A stretch of 64,000 nt of DNA, from NCBI GenBank assembly GCA_035926095.1, contig JAVRQT010000009.1:744001-808000 (forward strand). Direction: 5' to 3'. The notes below the pieces were generated by a model, which was not told the origin of the DNA, did not search any database, and was given only the letters and a program-made list of their open reading frames with translations. Shown one piece after another: positions 1 to 9,948 of this stretch (position 1 is its first letter; each line of letters begins with the position of its first letter). Both the position numbers and the translations under genes were made by a program. The stretch is from Elasticomyces elasticus (taxonomy: Eukaryota > Ascomycota > Dothideomycetes > Mycosphaerellales > Teratosphaeriaceae).

Positions 1-357
1 AGTAACGACTACGTGAGCAAGATTTATAGTATTTGGGTTCCGATTTGGGCGTTTGTGATTCTGGGGTATCAGCATAGTATTGCGAATTTTTTCCAGGTGC
101 CTGTGGGGATGTTTTATGGGACGGATTTTGGGGTGGGGAGGTATATTTATCAGAGTGTTATACCTGTTACTCTGGGGAATATTGTGGGAGCGGGGCTTTT
201 TGGGGTGGGGTTGTGGTGGTTGTATGGGAGGGAAGAGGAGGTTGTGCAGGAGGCTGAGAAGAGGGTTAAAGATGTTGAGAGGGATGGTGGGGGAAGTGGG
301 AGTGGGAGTAGTTCTGGGAACGGGAGTGTGCCTGATGGTCGGCCGGGCGTCACTTAG
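1..357 (+). CDS. Formate/nitrite transporter (FNT) family, 3' part only
   Basis: The gene enters from the left edge, so start and most of the protein are missing; the frame is open from base 1 to the TAG at 355-357. The visible 118 residues begin in a membrane segment with the FNT-like string ILGYQHSIANFF, followed by a last membrane segment (IPVTLGNIVGAGLFGVGLWW). The cytosolic tail is charged and then Gly/Ser-rich. FNT proteins are pentameric plasma-membrane channels for formate, nitrite and related small anions. Which anion this one carries cannot be told from the C-terminus. The tail resembles a decayed tail 1.5 kb downstream. Family assignment is fairly sure. Confidence 0.75.
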   Translation, partial: SNDYVSKIYSIWVPIWAFVILGYQHSIANFFQVPVGMFYGTDFGVGRYIYQSVIPVTLGNIVGAGLFGVGLWWLYGREEEVVQEAEKRVKDVERDGGGSGSGSSSGNGSVPDGRPGVT

Positions 358-691
358 TGTGGGTTTGTGATATTGGGGCTGTCGGCTGCAGTGCCCAGGG
401 GTCTGGTGTTTAGGACTGGGGAGACCACGGACGCTGGACTGGATATGTCTGAGGAGACTCCCCTGTCTACGTTTTCTTCTGGTCGTTTGTTAGAATTTCG
501 GGACGTTTGCAGACGAGCCGGACATACTTTGGCATATTATTTTGTGCTTGCATAAAAGTTGGTTTCCGATCAAGCTACTAATGACATCAATTGTCACGAC
601 CGCATCATATTTAGGACTTTGACCCTACAGAGCTCAACTACAAACACCTGGTCTTTGCATCTCGTATCGGATCCGACACTTCATCTTAACA
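358..691. other. Intergenic, no gene seen
   Basis: Separates the transporter stop from the SGNH hydrolase start. It should hold the 3' UTR of the first and the promoter of the second. Short open frames here have no recognisable features. Confidence 0.5.
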
Positions 692-1539
692 ATGGCCAAA
701 CTACACTTCGTCGCGTTAGGCAGCTCCTTTGCCGCAGGTCCAGGCATCGAGGTAAGCCGGACGCCGACACGATATCGCCGTGCGGCTAACCATCAAACCA
801 GCCGATCATCAACAAAGCCGCCATGCGATCCGGACGCAACCATGCTCATCGACTCGCCGAGAAGCTCGACGCAGAACTCACCAACCTTACAGCATCGGGC
901 GCGACTCTCCTGAACGTCCTGGACACGCCACAGCAGACCGTCTTCAGCAAGACTGTTCTCAAACCCTAACTTGAGGGGTTCCCTACCAGCGCCGATATCG
1001 TCACCATCACCGCCGGCGGCAACGACCTAGGCTACAGTGGCGGTCAAATGATCGACTCGTATCTCTCCTATGCCGGCCCCTTGAAGTGGTTCATCAACAA
1101 ATACCGCGGTTGTCCAACAACGGACGTCGATACCAACGAGCTGAGCAGACGCTTTTGTGCAGTAATTGATAGGATCAAAAGCATAGCACCTACAGCCAAA
1201 ATCTACCGTGCCGAGTACCCGAATGTCTTCGGCGATGCAACGACGCCTGGACAGGACGTCCCGCTTACGGCCGAGCAGGTGTCGTACTATAGAGAGCGCG
1301 CACGGGTTCTCAATGCGGGCTATGCGCAAGCCGCAGCTGCGCGGCTGGAGGTTGAACTTATACCCGTCAGCAAAGCGAGTGAGGGCCACGAGGTTGGGAC
1401 TGAGGAGACGTGGATGCTGGGTTTTGGGTTGTTGATGCCGTATTATGGTCAGGTTCCTTATCATCCCAATCTTGCTGGACATACGGCTGTAGCTGATATG
1501 CTGTATGAGCGTATCAAAGCTTCCGCTCATTCGGTCTGA
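692..1539 (+). pseudogene. SGNH/GDSL-type esterase with one in-frame stop
   Basis: Exon 1 is 692-751, the intron 752-801 (GTAAGC...CCAG), exon 2 802-1539. Joined, it encodes about 264 residues of an SGNH hydrolase of the fungal lipase/esterase type. Visible blocks: the nucleophile block VALGSSFAAGPGI near the N-terminus, the block III signature TAGGNDLGY, and a C-terminal YHPNLAGH that supplies the catalytic His. No signal peptide is visible. A TAA at 967-969 interrupts the frame at codon 76, between the first block and GGND; sequence on both sides aligns with the family, so this looks like a nonsense change. A GT-AG intron removing the stop in frame was not found. Everything else is intact, so it is a recent pseudogene or a base error. 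Confidence 0.65.
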
Positions 1540-1569
1540 AGATCGAAGGTCCGATTACGTTCCGCTTGG

Positions 1570-1924
1570 CCATGGCTTTGGGCATCAAATCCCAAATCTC
1601 AGCTCTTGGTCACAGGCTCTGCGATCGTGTTCCTTGGGCGTCACCTTTGCTGCACCAGTCCTTGAATATATCTGGGCACAGGCGTTTATTCTAACATCAA
1701 ACAGCGCTCGGTATACAAGGCCCAGGCGTCGGGAGTCTAGCCGTCAATATTGCAGTAGGCGGTCTGGTACAAATCAGTAGGATCGTGAAGGAGGAAGATG
1801 TCGTCAATGATGCTGAGAAGCGGGAGAGAGTAAACGAAGATGCTAAGAGAGATGCGGATGGGGCTGAGAGTAGTTCTGGTAATGGCAGCTCCCAGCGCAC
1901 TGCAAACATGGAGGGAGCTGCTTG
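1570..1924 (+). pseudogene. Relic of a second formate/nitrite transporter C-terminus
   Basis: Reading 1730-1924 forward gives SLAVNIAVGGLVQ, then KEEDVVNDAEKR, then a tail ending ESSSGNGSS before a TGA. This parallels the transporter at the left edge of the window: TLGNIVGAGLF, REEEVVQEAEKR and GSSSGNGS in the same order and spacing. Weaker similarity (GHQIPNLSS against GYQHSIANFF) may extend it back to about 1570, with frame changes and stops. It reads as the decayed 3' end of a tandem paralogue. The left limit is approximate. Confidence 0.5.
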
Positions 1925-2390
1925 AGGCCGAGTCAAGTCGGTATCGAATTGGTCGGACACAGGACGGCCATGATCGGAGTCGCTCGCCCGCTCCTATTGT
2001 CCCTCCGAAAGATTGCCTGCGCTTCCGCGCCAACGGTTGGTGCCTTGTGCAGGCAATCATTCGGAGCGGCTGTGGTCGCAGGACGCAGCGCACGTGCAGA
2101 GAAACAGGCGCCACAGTCGCCAAGCTCAGATCTTGCCAAGCCGGATAGCGAGGTTGGAAGGGCGAGCTGCGCAGCGCGCAAGCCGTAGATGGAGTGCCGA
2201 TCTCTGCCAATCCGGACATTTGCGATCAGTGGCGTTGCTACGAGGCTCCGAACCGGTCAGAGGTCAGGCCTTGGCGCACGAGGCTGTGGTACTGCTGGCT
2301 ATGCATGCAGCACTGGCGTGGCAGCCTTGCAGTAGCTCTATGCGGATGCGGGATCGACGGTTTTGACAACTCTTCAAGACACAGCCTGGT
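1925..2390. other. Intergenic, no gene seen
   Basis: No family was recognised here. It may hold the missing 5' exon and promoter of the cysteine-rich wall protein that follows, because that protein as modelled lacks a signal peptide. Confidence 0.4.
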
Positions 2391-2414
2391 TTGCGGGCTA
2401 TATGGGCTCACGCT

Positions 2415-3575
2415 ATGGACGGCAAAATTTCTGTTCCCGTGTTTGATAACTTTTTGAGGGCAGTCCGTCGGGACCCTTGTCACGTTCGATTCCTTCGCGG
2501 TATGTCAACGGCTTGCGGGTATTTCACAAGGCCTTGCAATGAAATCTCCACATGTACCTTCACCGGGTGGTGTGCCGAAGGATTGGGATGTGGTGCAACG
2601 GCTGTGGGCGACAACTTGTTCTGGACATGTAGCGGCCCTGGCCTACATGGTGCGTACACCAATGTCGACAGCTCGTTGTGTAACGACGTTGGGCCATTCA
2701 CAGGGTGCTGGTGAGATGTCGTTCTGACGAATAGCCAAGACTGTATTGCTGACGATTGCGATCCTTCCTAGCACGGATGGCACAAACACAATTGCAGCTA
2801 CGGCCGTCCTGACTAGTGGCGACGCCTCAATAACCTGGCCGTTCTGCAACACTGCAGACGTCAGCTTGGATGGCTCGGCGCTGTTCGTAATCAACGAATA
2901 CTTATACGGACGAGTCATAGTGACAACGACTGCGACTGCAACTGCAACGGAAACCATTGTCACTCCGGCTCCTGTGATTTCAACGAGCACATCACAGTCA
3001 ACATCTAGTTCCTCGTCATCGACCAGCTCATCGACCCACGGAGCATAACGTCCGCTGCATTGATGAGCTCTACATCGAACGGCACAGTGTCCGGCTTCGC
3101 TACAGCCACGATCACTTCCTCGAGCACAGCCACAAGCGCATACTGCAGCGAGGACGAACAGAAATGTGATCCCTCCAACGTTTGCGACGGGAGTGAGGAC
3201 GAGCCCCACCCTTGCTGTTGCCACAACATCAAGGCCCTTGTGGTACAACAGCACCGTTCCAACCACGTGCGCAAGCTTGGGCTTGGGCTCGGCCTCGGTC
3301 TTGGCTTGCCTACACTGATACTCTGCACCCTGGCCGGCCTGTTCGCGGGGCGTAGGCATTCAGAGCGTAGGGATCGAACGTCTGCAACTTCATACCAAGC
3401 GAGCGCCAAACCTCAAATGAGTGGTAATCCGCAAGGACATAACACTGGTAATAGTGGTGTGCCTGTGTACCCTCATGAGATCGGTGGTGGTCCTCAGTTG
3501 ATCCCAGAGCTAGGGTCGGGCGAACCAGCTTTCGAGCTATTGAGCGAAGGGGCCCGTGGAAATACGCGAGTCTAA
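2415..3575 (+). CDS. Cysteine-rich ectodomain, Ser/Thr stalk, single-TM protein
   Basis: Best model: exon 2415-2710, intron 2711-2771 (GTGAGA...CCTAG), exon 2772-3014, intron 3015-3067, exon 3068-3575; about 348 residues. Order: a Cys-rich part (CGYFTRPCNEISTC, GWCAEGLGCG, SLCNDVGPFTGCCTDGT), a Thr/Ser-rich stalk, a short acidic Cys cluster (CSEDEQKCDPSNVC), one membrane helix starting with repeated LG dipeptides, then a polar cytosolic tail. This layout is that of fungal Mid2/WSC-like wall sensors. The second intron has a poor donor (GTCATC), so a one-base indel near 3038 is an alternative explanation of the frame change. No signal peptide is seen at the N-terminus, so a 5' exon is probably missing. 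Specific function unknown. Confidence 0.5.
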
Positions 3576-4440
3576 CTCGATCAACATACAAGAACTCCAC
3601 GAGGCATTCATAATACACCTTGTAATGCAGGAACACAGCCTCTGCGCAGCATGATCAGCTCCGTTTGACAAGACGTGGACGTGATTCTAGAGTCGCGCAT
3701 GCAACGCGCGGAAACCATGTCGTGACGTAGACCAGCCGTGTGTCAATCAACTCAGCCGAGCTGAAGACCATCCGCTTGATGCGTTGTTGTGGTTGTCCAT
3801 GTGACTCGAGCGGCTGCAAGGCTGTACTGGAGGCGTGCATGCAGATGTCCCAGGGAGCTTGGTCCAAGATAAGGAGCTGTTGCATACATCCAGACCGGCC
3901 TGGCCGCGTAGCTGCCCACACGACCGGGACCGCACTTTCTCATTGCAGCACAGGTAGTCGATGTAGGTGTTGCTGTGCAAAGTGCGAGAGGCCCCCCGGG
4001 CCTGTGATTGCAGAGGCGTGAAACCTGGGCCTGTTATGATGGCACATCGTGGGTAAGCACCACAGCATCGGTTCCTGCAGGACAAGTTAATTTGAGAGCA
4101 CCGCTATAACATTGCTAACTTATGGATCTCTGACTTGTTGAGACGATTCGGCGGACTCGAGCCTTGGCAGTCACGTAAATCAAAAAGGACTCGGACAGGA
4201 TTTCTTTACTGTACGACAAAACTTCTATCAACTTGATAGGCACCGGACAGGATTGAGAGAATTTCGACCATTACAGCTCCTGCCACAGTACATTCAGAGA
4301 AACGGACGCGCTGTATTGGGCGAAAATGCTGTGGAATACTACATACTGTTATACAGTCATAACCCATGCCATGCTTTCAGCTTAGCTGATGTGTGTATCT
4401 TGTCCTGCGCCATAAATATCCGATAACAAAGAAGAATGGG
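3576..4440. other. Intergenic, no gene seen
   Basis: Lies between the 3' ends of a plus-strand and a minus-strand gene. Several frames of 60-110 codons occur on the minus strand (3655-4085), but none has a recognisable domain or plausible splicing. Confidence 0.4.
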
Positions 4441-6400
4441 TTAGTGTCCTCTGCCGGCACTCTTGGTATCCCTCCCAGCGCTTCGCAGACCCCTATCCCG
4501 ACTCGCACGATCTCTGCTAGTCCGGCTGATGACAGGGCTGGGACATGCCTCCTCCCCGTACACTCGTGGCGTCTCGCCGTCAGCGAGGACATCGTCCTTT
4601 TCCTTCCACTCCTCCGCGTTGCCCTCACTGCTGCTCCGGAGACCACGGTCTACGAAATCCATAGGACTGCTGCCGTTGCTGTTGCTGCCATCCTTGAGTG
4701 TCGTGCTAGTACCGTCACTCGACTGAATCTCGTCGCTGAACCGGACGTGCTTCTTGTGCCACTCGCTCTCCTCGTAGATAAATGGCTCTTCGCCGTCCTT
4801 GCCGTACCAGAGAGGCTCGTTGGCGGCAATCTTCCGGACGTTGAGCCATGGGTTCGGTCCGAGAGAGGCTGAGTGGAAGATGACATCGATCTCCTCGAGT
4901 GATCGGTAGCCTGTCTCTGGGAACAGGAAGTAAACCACTGGTACAGCGACGAAGTTGCTGGAAGGAGATTTAGCAGGGGTATGTATGCGTGCAGCGTGGT
5001 GGATGGTGACTTACGTGCAGGCGAAGATGATGTACGTCTTCCATCCGATGTTGTTGAACGCCACAGGTGCGATGAGTACGACAACGAAGTTGAACAGCCA
5101 ATTGGCGGCAGTCGAAAGAGCGTTCGCGGGTCCACGGATCCTCAGCGGAATGATCTCGACTTGGTACAGCCATGCCATTCCTTGCCACCCGATAGCGAAG
5201 AAGGTGCAGTAAGCGAAAACAAAGACCGTGCCCGCCGTCAAGCTGGCTCGGACATTAAGGTAGGTCATGATGGTAATCAGGATCATGCAGAGTGACATGC
5301 CACTGGCACCGAACATGAGCAAACTGCGTCGTCCCCAGAAGCGATCGATACCGACGACCGCCACGAAGGATGCCAGGAAAAACTCCGTTCCGGCGCAAGC
5401 GGCAATGAGCATAGCTACCCAGCGTGTGTAAGCAAACTGCTGAATGAACATGAGTGCCAGATATTGGGTGACCAGGTTGATGCCGGACATCTGTTGGAAG
5501 GTTTGCAGAATGAAAGCCAGTACGACGCGGTGGAGGTGACGGTAGTCGCCCATGCTGGCCACATCAGTTGTGCTGCCCTTGGACATCTCGATGACTGCGT
5601 CCTTGATTTGGAGAAATTCCTGCCTGGTCTCAACTGCCTCACGTTCGTGGTCGTTCAGAGCAGCCAGAACGTTGAGCGCCTCGTCCTCTCGGCCAGTCAA
5701 TATAAGCCAGCGGGGTGATTCGGGCATAACACTCATCAAAGAGACGATGATAACCACGAAGACCAACTGGATGGCGATAGGTGCGCGCCAGGCTGCAGAG
5801 TTGTTCTCGACGAAAGAGAAGCCAAAGGTAATCCAGTAGCTGAAGGAGAGGCCGGCTGCGATACATGCGCCGGCGGAGATCATGAGCAAAGTGCCACGGC
5901 GATGGGCCTTTGTGCACTCTGCTTGCCACGCCGGTACTGTCGCGGTGTTGAAGCCATTGCCGAAACCTGCGATGACTCGCCCTGCTATAAATTGACCATA
6001 CGAGAAAGACGTTGCTTGGATGATCTCTCCAATCAAGAGAAATGCAGTGCCCACGAATATCGTCTTCTTGCGTCCTATCAGGTCACCCCAAAAGATGGTG
6101 AGCATAGCCGAGATGAAACACCCAATATTCCATGCGGCGACTGTGATTCCTTGTATGGTGGCGACATGAAGATTGCCTGGGTTGCCGATGGTATCGATCT
6201 GTGGGAATTGGCGACGGAATTCAGGGACGACGAGAAGTCCAGCCAGGTCGCCTTGGTCATATCCGAAAAGGCTGTCGAGTGTATCAGTATGGATGTGTAT
6301 TTCAAGTCGTAGATTGATGAACGCACAAGAACGCCAACCCTGCGACCATACCAATCGCGACTTGCAGTCTCGCACCGCGCAAACCTCCATAACGTGCCAT
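4441..6400 (-). CDS. MFS sugar transporter
   Basis: Three exons on the minus strand: 6400-6327, 6271-5015, 4957-4441; introns of 55 and 57 nt. The product is 615 residues with about 12 membrane helices. Sugar-porter hallmarks in order: FLFGYDQGDLAGLL (helix 1), GDLIGRKK (loop 2-3), PESPRWLI before the central loop, QQMSGINLVTQY (helix 7), DRFWGRR (loop 8-9), FPETGYRSLEEID at the end of helix 12. These place it among plasma-membrane H+/hexose or related sugar porters. The C-terminal tail of about 140 residues is long and strongly charged, with DR/RS-rich repeats. The start is fixed by exon 1 (MARYGGLRGARLQ), which splices in frame. Substrate not assignable. Confidence 0.92.
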
Positions 6401-7122
6401 TGTCGCGTGCTCCACCACCTCTTAAATCCTCGCTATAAGCAGACCGCTAATACGGCGTCGAGGAAGGCTGCTGACCACGTTGGGAAGAAGAGTAAGAAAT
6501 TGCACCGTAGTAAGCAGACTTGAAGCAAACTTCAAAAGAGCGAAAGGAAACCGTCTCCATCTACCTTTGAGGAGTCAACGCGCTACCGACTCGTTGATGC
6601 GCACAGGTCGCGGCAAGGACCTTGAGGTGACGTATCGATGTGATAAAGTCTACTCCCGGCATCCGCCATGCAGGGAGTGAAAGTGACATGGCAACGCATA
6701 CAGATCGCGTGAGTGGGCAAGACGGATCGTGCATCGTGGGCGTCCGGATTCCATCGTGTTCTGGCCGTCAAGCGTGGCCATGGCGATCTGTCGGTGTTTC
6801 GAGGTCGAAAAGCATCTCGTTCGTGTTTGCCAAAAGCGGACGGAAGCGGTACCTTGCAGGGTTCTTTTCTGGGTGCGCTTGGTGAACCGGGGTACGCCAA
6901 AAGCCAGATGGACGATCGATCTCTCTGGACCGATCCGTATGACATGACAGCAGTCATCCTCGTGGCACGACAAGTGTACCAAATCACGACCATGCGACAC
7001 AGCATATCGACTGTCTGAGTTGTGATACTCTTCAATGCCAGAATCGCGGGATCGTTAGGGTTCTCGCGAAGGAAAAAGAACAGAAAACAGAAATGAAAGT
7101 GTATACAATGAGCATTTCCATA
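6401..7122. other. Intergenic, promoter of the sugar transporter
   Basis: Upstream of the minus-strand sugar transporter and downstream of the gamma-tubulin complex gene, which reads in the same direction. No gene recognised on either strand. Confidence 0.4.
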
Positions 7123-9741
7123 CTACTGCTGTCGCTTGTCGTAGAACTCGTTCCAATTCAGTTTCCCTAACAGCATGCTCGCCAGCTGAACATCGTCATC
7201 TGTAGAGTCGCTCGAGGCGTGACCTCTGAACGGCTTATCTGCGATCGCTTGGAGTAGATGGACAAGCTGCACAACAGCAGCACTGTAGGCTTCGTACGCC
7301 AACGCCAAGTGCAAACTGTCTGTCTCGGACTGGACGATTCCAACCGCTCTGAACATAGCTATCAGAACATTCTCGATCGCATTACGTATGGCCTGCTGCT
7401 TTCGTTTCAAGAATAGTCGTCCCCTAGCGGACTCTAGGAAGTGTTCGTGCATGTCTCGCAAAGCACTGATGCCAACCTTCATTGCATGGCCAGCTTCCAG
7501 AGCTCGTTCCACCGCATCGAGTGAGTGCTGCAAACCTAGCCACGGCGCCGCTATACCAACGTCCACGAAATATGACATGAGCATGGCAGTGACGTGGCGG
7601 GCTTCCAGAGCAAAGCGAGCTGCTATGGTGGTCACTGACGGGAGCTGATGGTGACCGCCATCGTTACCGATCCTTGCCGCCACGTACACTGCTCGCACCA
7701 TGCGCAGCATGAAGCGGAAGACCTCGTCGTATTTTTGCATCGTGCCTGGCGTGAGTATGGCGTCGAGGGGAGCCGGTGCAGCGTACTGTAGACGTAGAAA
7801 GTCGAGTGCAAAGATCGAGCCGGCGTCCATCACGCGATCGATCTCCGCCTCTGGCAGTTCTCGTATCGCGAAACTGAGCCCGCCAGGCAGGTCGCTTCTG
7901 CTTCCTCCATCTTTCACCACAGCCCGGGAACTGTGGTATACCTCACTTAACACGTCGGCCAAGGCTAGGCGGAGCTCAGAGCTTGCTGGAGGCCAGCGTT
8001 GCTCCTGCACACCCAAGCGCAAACCCATCGTCCTACCGCTAGATAGTGTCCCGCGTCGCCTTTCTGCTGACTGTGTCTCTTCACTAAATAGTGCAGTACA
8101 AAGGCGTGAGACGAACTCCCCGTTCCCAAGACAGTGGAAGGCACGCTGGATATCCAAGTGATGTCTGAGCCGGCAGTCCCGAAAGAGATAGCGTAGAAGG
8201 AGCCCGTTGACACGTTGCGCTTGAGCTTCAATGGATGGACGAAGCAAATCGAATGGCTTTTGCACAGTGTCAAGATCAACATGATCATGTTGCATCGGGT
8301 CGTGTTGCTGCGTCAGAGCCTTTGAAGCTACCACGTGTACTGGATCCAGATGACCTAGCTGCGAAACGCTGGGTGTGGAAGACATCTGGTTGTCGATAGC
8401 TCCGTAGAACTGTTGTTGCGCTTGGTGAGAGGCCCACACATCTTGCTCGAGCAAAACGTGTTGCTGTCGCTGTTCGGGAGCTTCCAGAAGTAGACCCGAA
8501 ACGTAAACCTGATCCAAAGAATGCCCATCATACCGTGCGGTCTCTGGTAGATGTGTACGGAGTAGCTTCACCGTCGCCCGAGTTTCACAAAGCAGAATCT
8601 GGTCTTCTGCCGTGAACAAGCTTTTGCTCGATAGCGGGACTGGCATTTCGGACAGGACCAGTGTGGACATGCCATCACCGTTGACGGCCGTCTCTTCTAC
8701 GGCTCGAAATGCAAGATGAGATTGTTCGATGAGTCCGACTTCTCCAGCGAGCCTTGTCAGCCATGGACGGCTGACTTGGGTGAGCATGACTCCCAACACT
8801 CCAGCAAAACCGTTATTCGTTGCGACAATCGCATCGATAGTGTCAGCGAGAACACAAATAGCGGCTTCATCTGAATTAGCGCCATCTACTGCAGCTTTCA
8901 GTGTGTCAAGCAGTTGCAGGAGCTGCCTGGGTAGCCTTGTAGCGTACTGGAGCTGCAGCAAGGTTTGGACTGATTGCGTACAGGCTACAATACTCCCTTC
9001 GATCGCTTCCAGGACGCCTGCCATGCTTCTTTTGAGTGCAAGAACGACTGCTGATGAATTTTTGCGTGGCGAGCCTGAATCCGAGTATGCCTGCAACCTG
9101 CGATACAACCCGGCATGCGCCATAAGCTCGGCAGTAAAGCTGTCAGAAGCTAGCACACTGAGGCCAGCTGTTGGGGTACCTCGCAACGATTGCGTAAAGC
9201 TCTGCTTTGTCTCGTCCCATTGGAAGAAGACGGACGACCGGCCAAGCGCGAGGCTACAAAGCGCACGGAGCGATACATCTCTTGGAAGCACACCGGCCGA
9301 GTCATGGCTGGACACCAGGGCTGCGTCGAAAGCTTCGGAGCCCGCCTCGGATAGGTATGCAGTGCGAGTCGTGTTTGCTACATCTTTCTGTTCGAAAGTC
9401 TCCCAGGTATACAACGATAGTCTGCCGGAGTCGCCGAGACTATCAAGATTGAGCTCCCAGATATCATCCTGTTCATCGCTGTGATGGGAAAGAGGCTCTG
9501 TAGTTTCCGAGCTTGGAAAGCCATCGAGCACGTCAAGCTCCACTTTGCTGTCTTCATGTTGTGCAGTCAGCTCTAAGAGATCGAGCTTGTATACTGGAGA
9601 TCCCGAGACCAGGTCCAGGTTGTCAAGTGTTGGCAAATCGAATTCTGGAGCATCGTCGAAGAGGCTGGCCTTGCCGGACAACGGCTGGAGATATGAGCAG
9701 CGCCAGAGATCGCTCGTGGCGAACGGATCATACTCATTCAT
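7123..9741 (-). CDS. Gamma-tubulin complex component (Spc97/Spc98 family, GCP5/6-like)
   Basis: A single exon of 872 residues. The central part carries an N-terminal GCP region (FRDCRLRHHLDIQRAFHCLG, GEFVSRLCTALF). The C-terminal domain contains YDEVFRFMLRMVRAVYV, then RHVTAMLMSYFVDVG and HEHFLESARGRLFLKRKQQ. These match the Spc97/Spc98 fold that binds gamma-tubulin and seeds microtubules at spindle pole bodies. A diverged N-terminus and an insertion between the conserved blocks fit the GCP5/GCP6 side better than GCP2/GCP3, but that sub-assignment is inference. The start follows MNEYDPFAT at 9741, with no better upstream ATG. Confidence 0.8.
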   Translation of the reverse strand: MNEYDPFATSDLWRCSYLQPLSGKASLFDDAPEFDLPTLDNLDLVSGSPVYKLDLLELTAQHEDSKVELDVLDGFPSSETTEPLSHHSDEQDDIWELNLDSLGDSGRLSLYTWETFEQKDVANTTRTAYLSEAGSEAFDAALVSSHDSAGVLPRDVSLRALCSLALGRSSVFFQWDETKQSFTQSLRGTPTAGLSVLASDSFTAELMAHAGLYRRLQAYSDSGSPRKNSSAVVLALKRSMAGVLEAIEGSIVACTQSVQTLLQLQYATRLPRQLLQLLDTLKAAVDGANSDEAAICVLADTIDAIVATNNGFAGVLGVMLTQVSRPWLTRLAGEVGLIEQSHLAFRAVEETAVNGDGMSTLVLSEMPVPLSSKSLFTAEDQILLCETRATVKLLRTHLPETARYDGHSLDQVYVSGLLLEAPEQRQQHVLLEQDVWASHQAQQQFYGAIDNQMSSTPSVSQLGHLDPVHVVASKALTQQHDPMQHDHVDLDTVQKPFDLLRPSIEAQAQRVNGLLLRYLFRDCRLRHHLDIQRAFHCLGNGEFVSRLCTALFSEETQSAERRRGTLSSGRTMGLRLGVQEQRWPPASSELRLALADVLSEVYHSSRAVVKDGGSRSDLPGGLSFAIRELPEAEIDRVMDAGSIFALDFLRLQYAAPAPLDAILTPGTMQKYDEVFRFMLRMVRAVYVAARIGNDGGHHQLPSVTTIAARFALEARHVTAMLMSYFVDVGIAAPWLGLQHSLDAVERALEAGHAMKVGISALRDMHEHFLESARGRLFLKRKQQAIRNAIENVLIAMFRAVGIVQSETDSLHLALAYEAYSAAVVQLVHLLQAIADKPFRGHASSDSTDDDVQLASMLLGKLNWNEFYDKRQQ

Positions 9742-9948
9742 TGCTAATCGTCGGCTGCAGTGCCATTTGAGCCATGATGTACGTTAGATGGAGATCTCAG
9801 ATTGTGTGTTGATGCTGGTGTTTGGAGGTCTTAAGTGGAAAGCGGCAAGCGCGACGCGTCTCCACTTTTCGCGCTCTCACGTGTGCCAAGCGAATATCAT
9901 TAGGTTCAAATGACAGCAATGCTACATGTATTATGGCAAGTACAGATG

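Noticed and set aside
2643..3359. A 238-codon minus-strand frame opposite the cysteine-rich protein
   Set aside because: Its composition (Val/Ala-rich) is the reverse of the Ser/Thr stalk codons of the plus-strand gene. No domain is visible.
8729..9484. A 251-codon plus-strand frame opposite the gamma-tubulin complex gene
   Set aside because: It is an antisense shadow of the Ser/Ala-rich coding sequence, with no start context or domain of its own.
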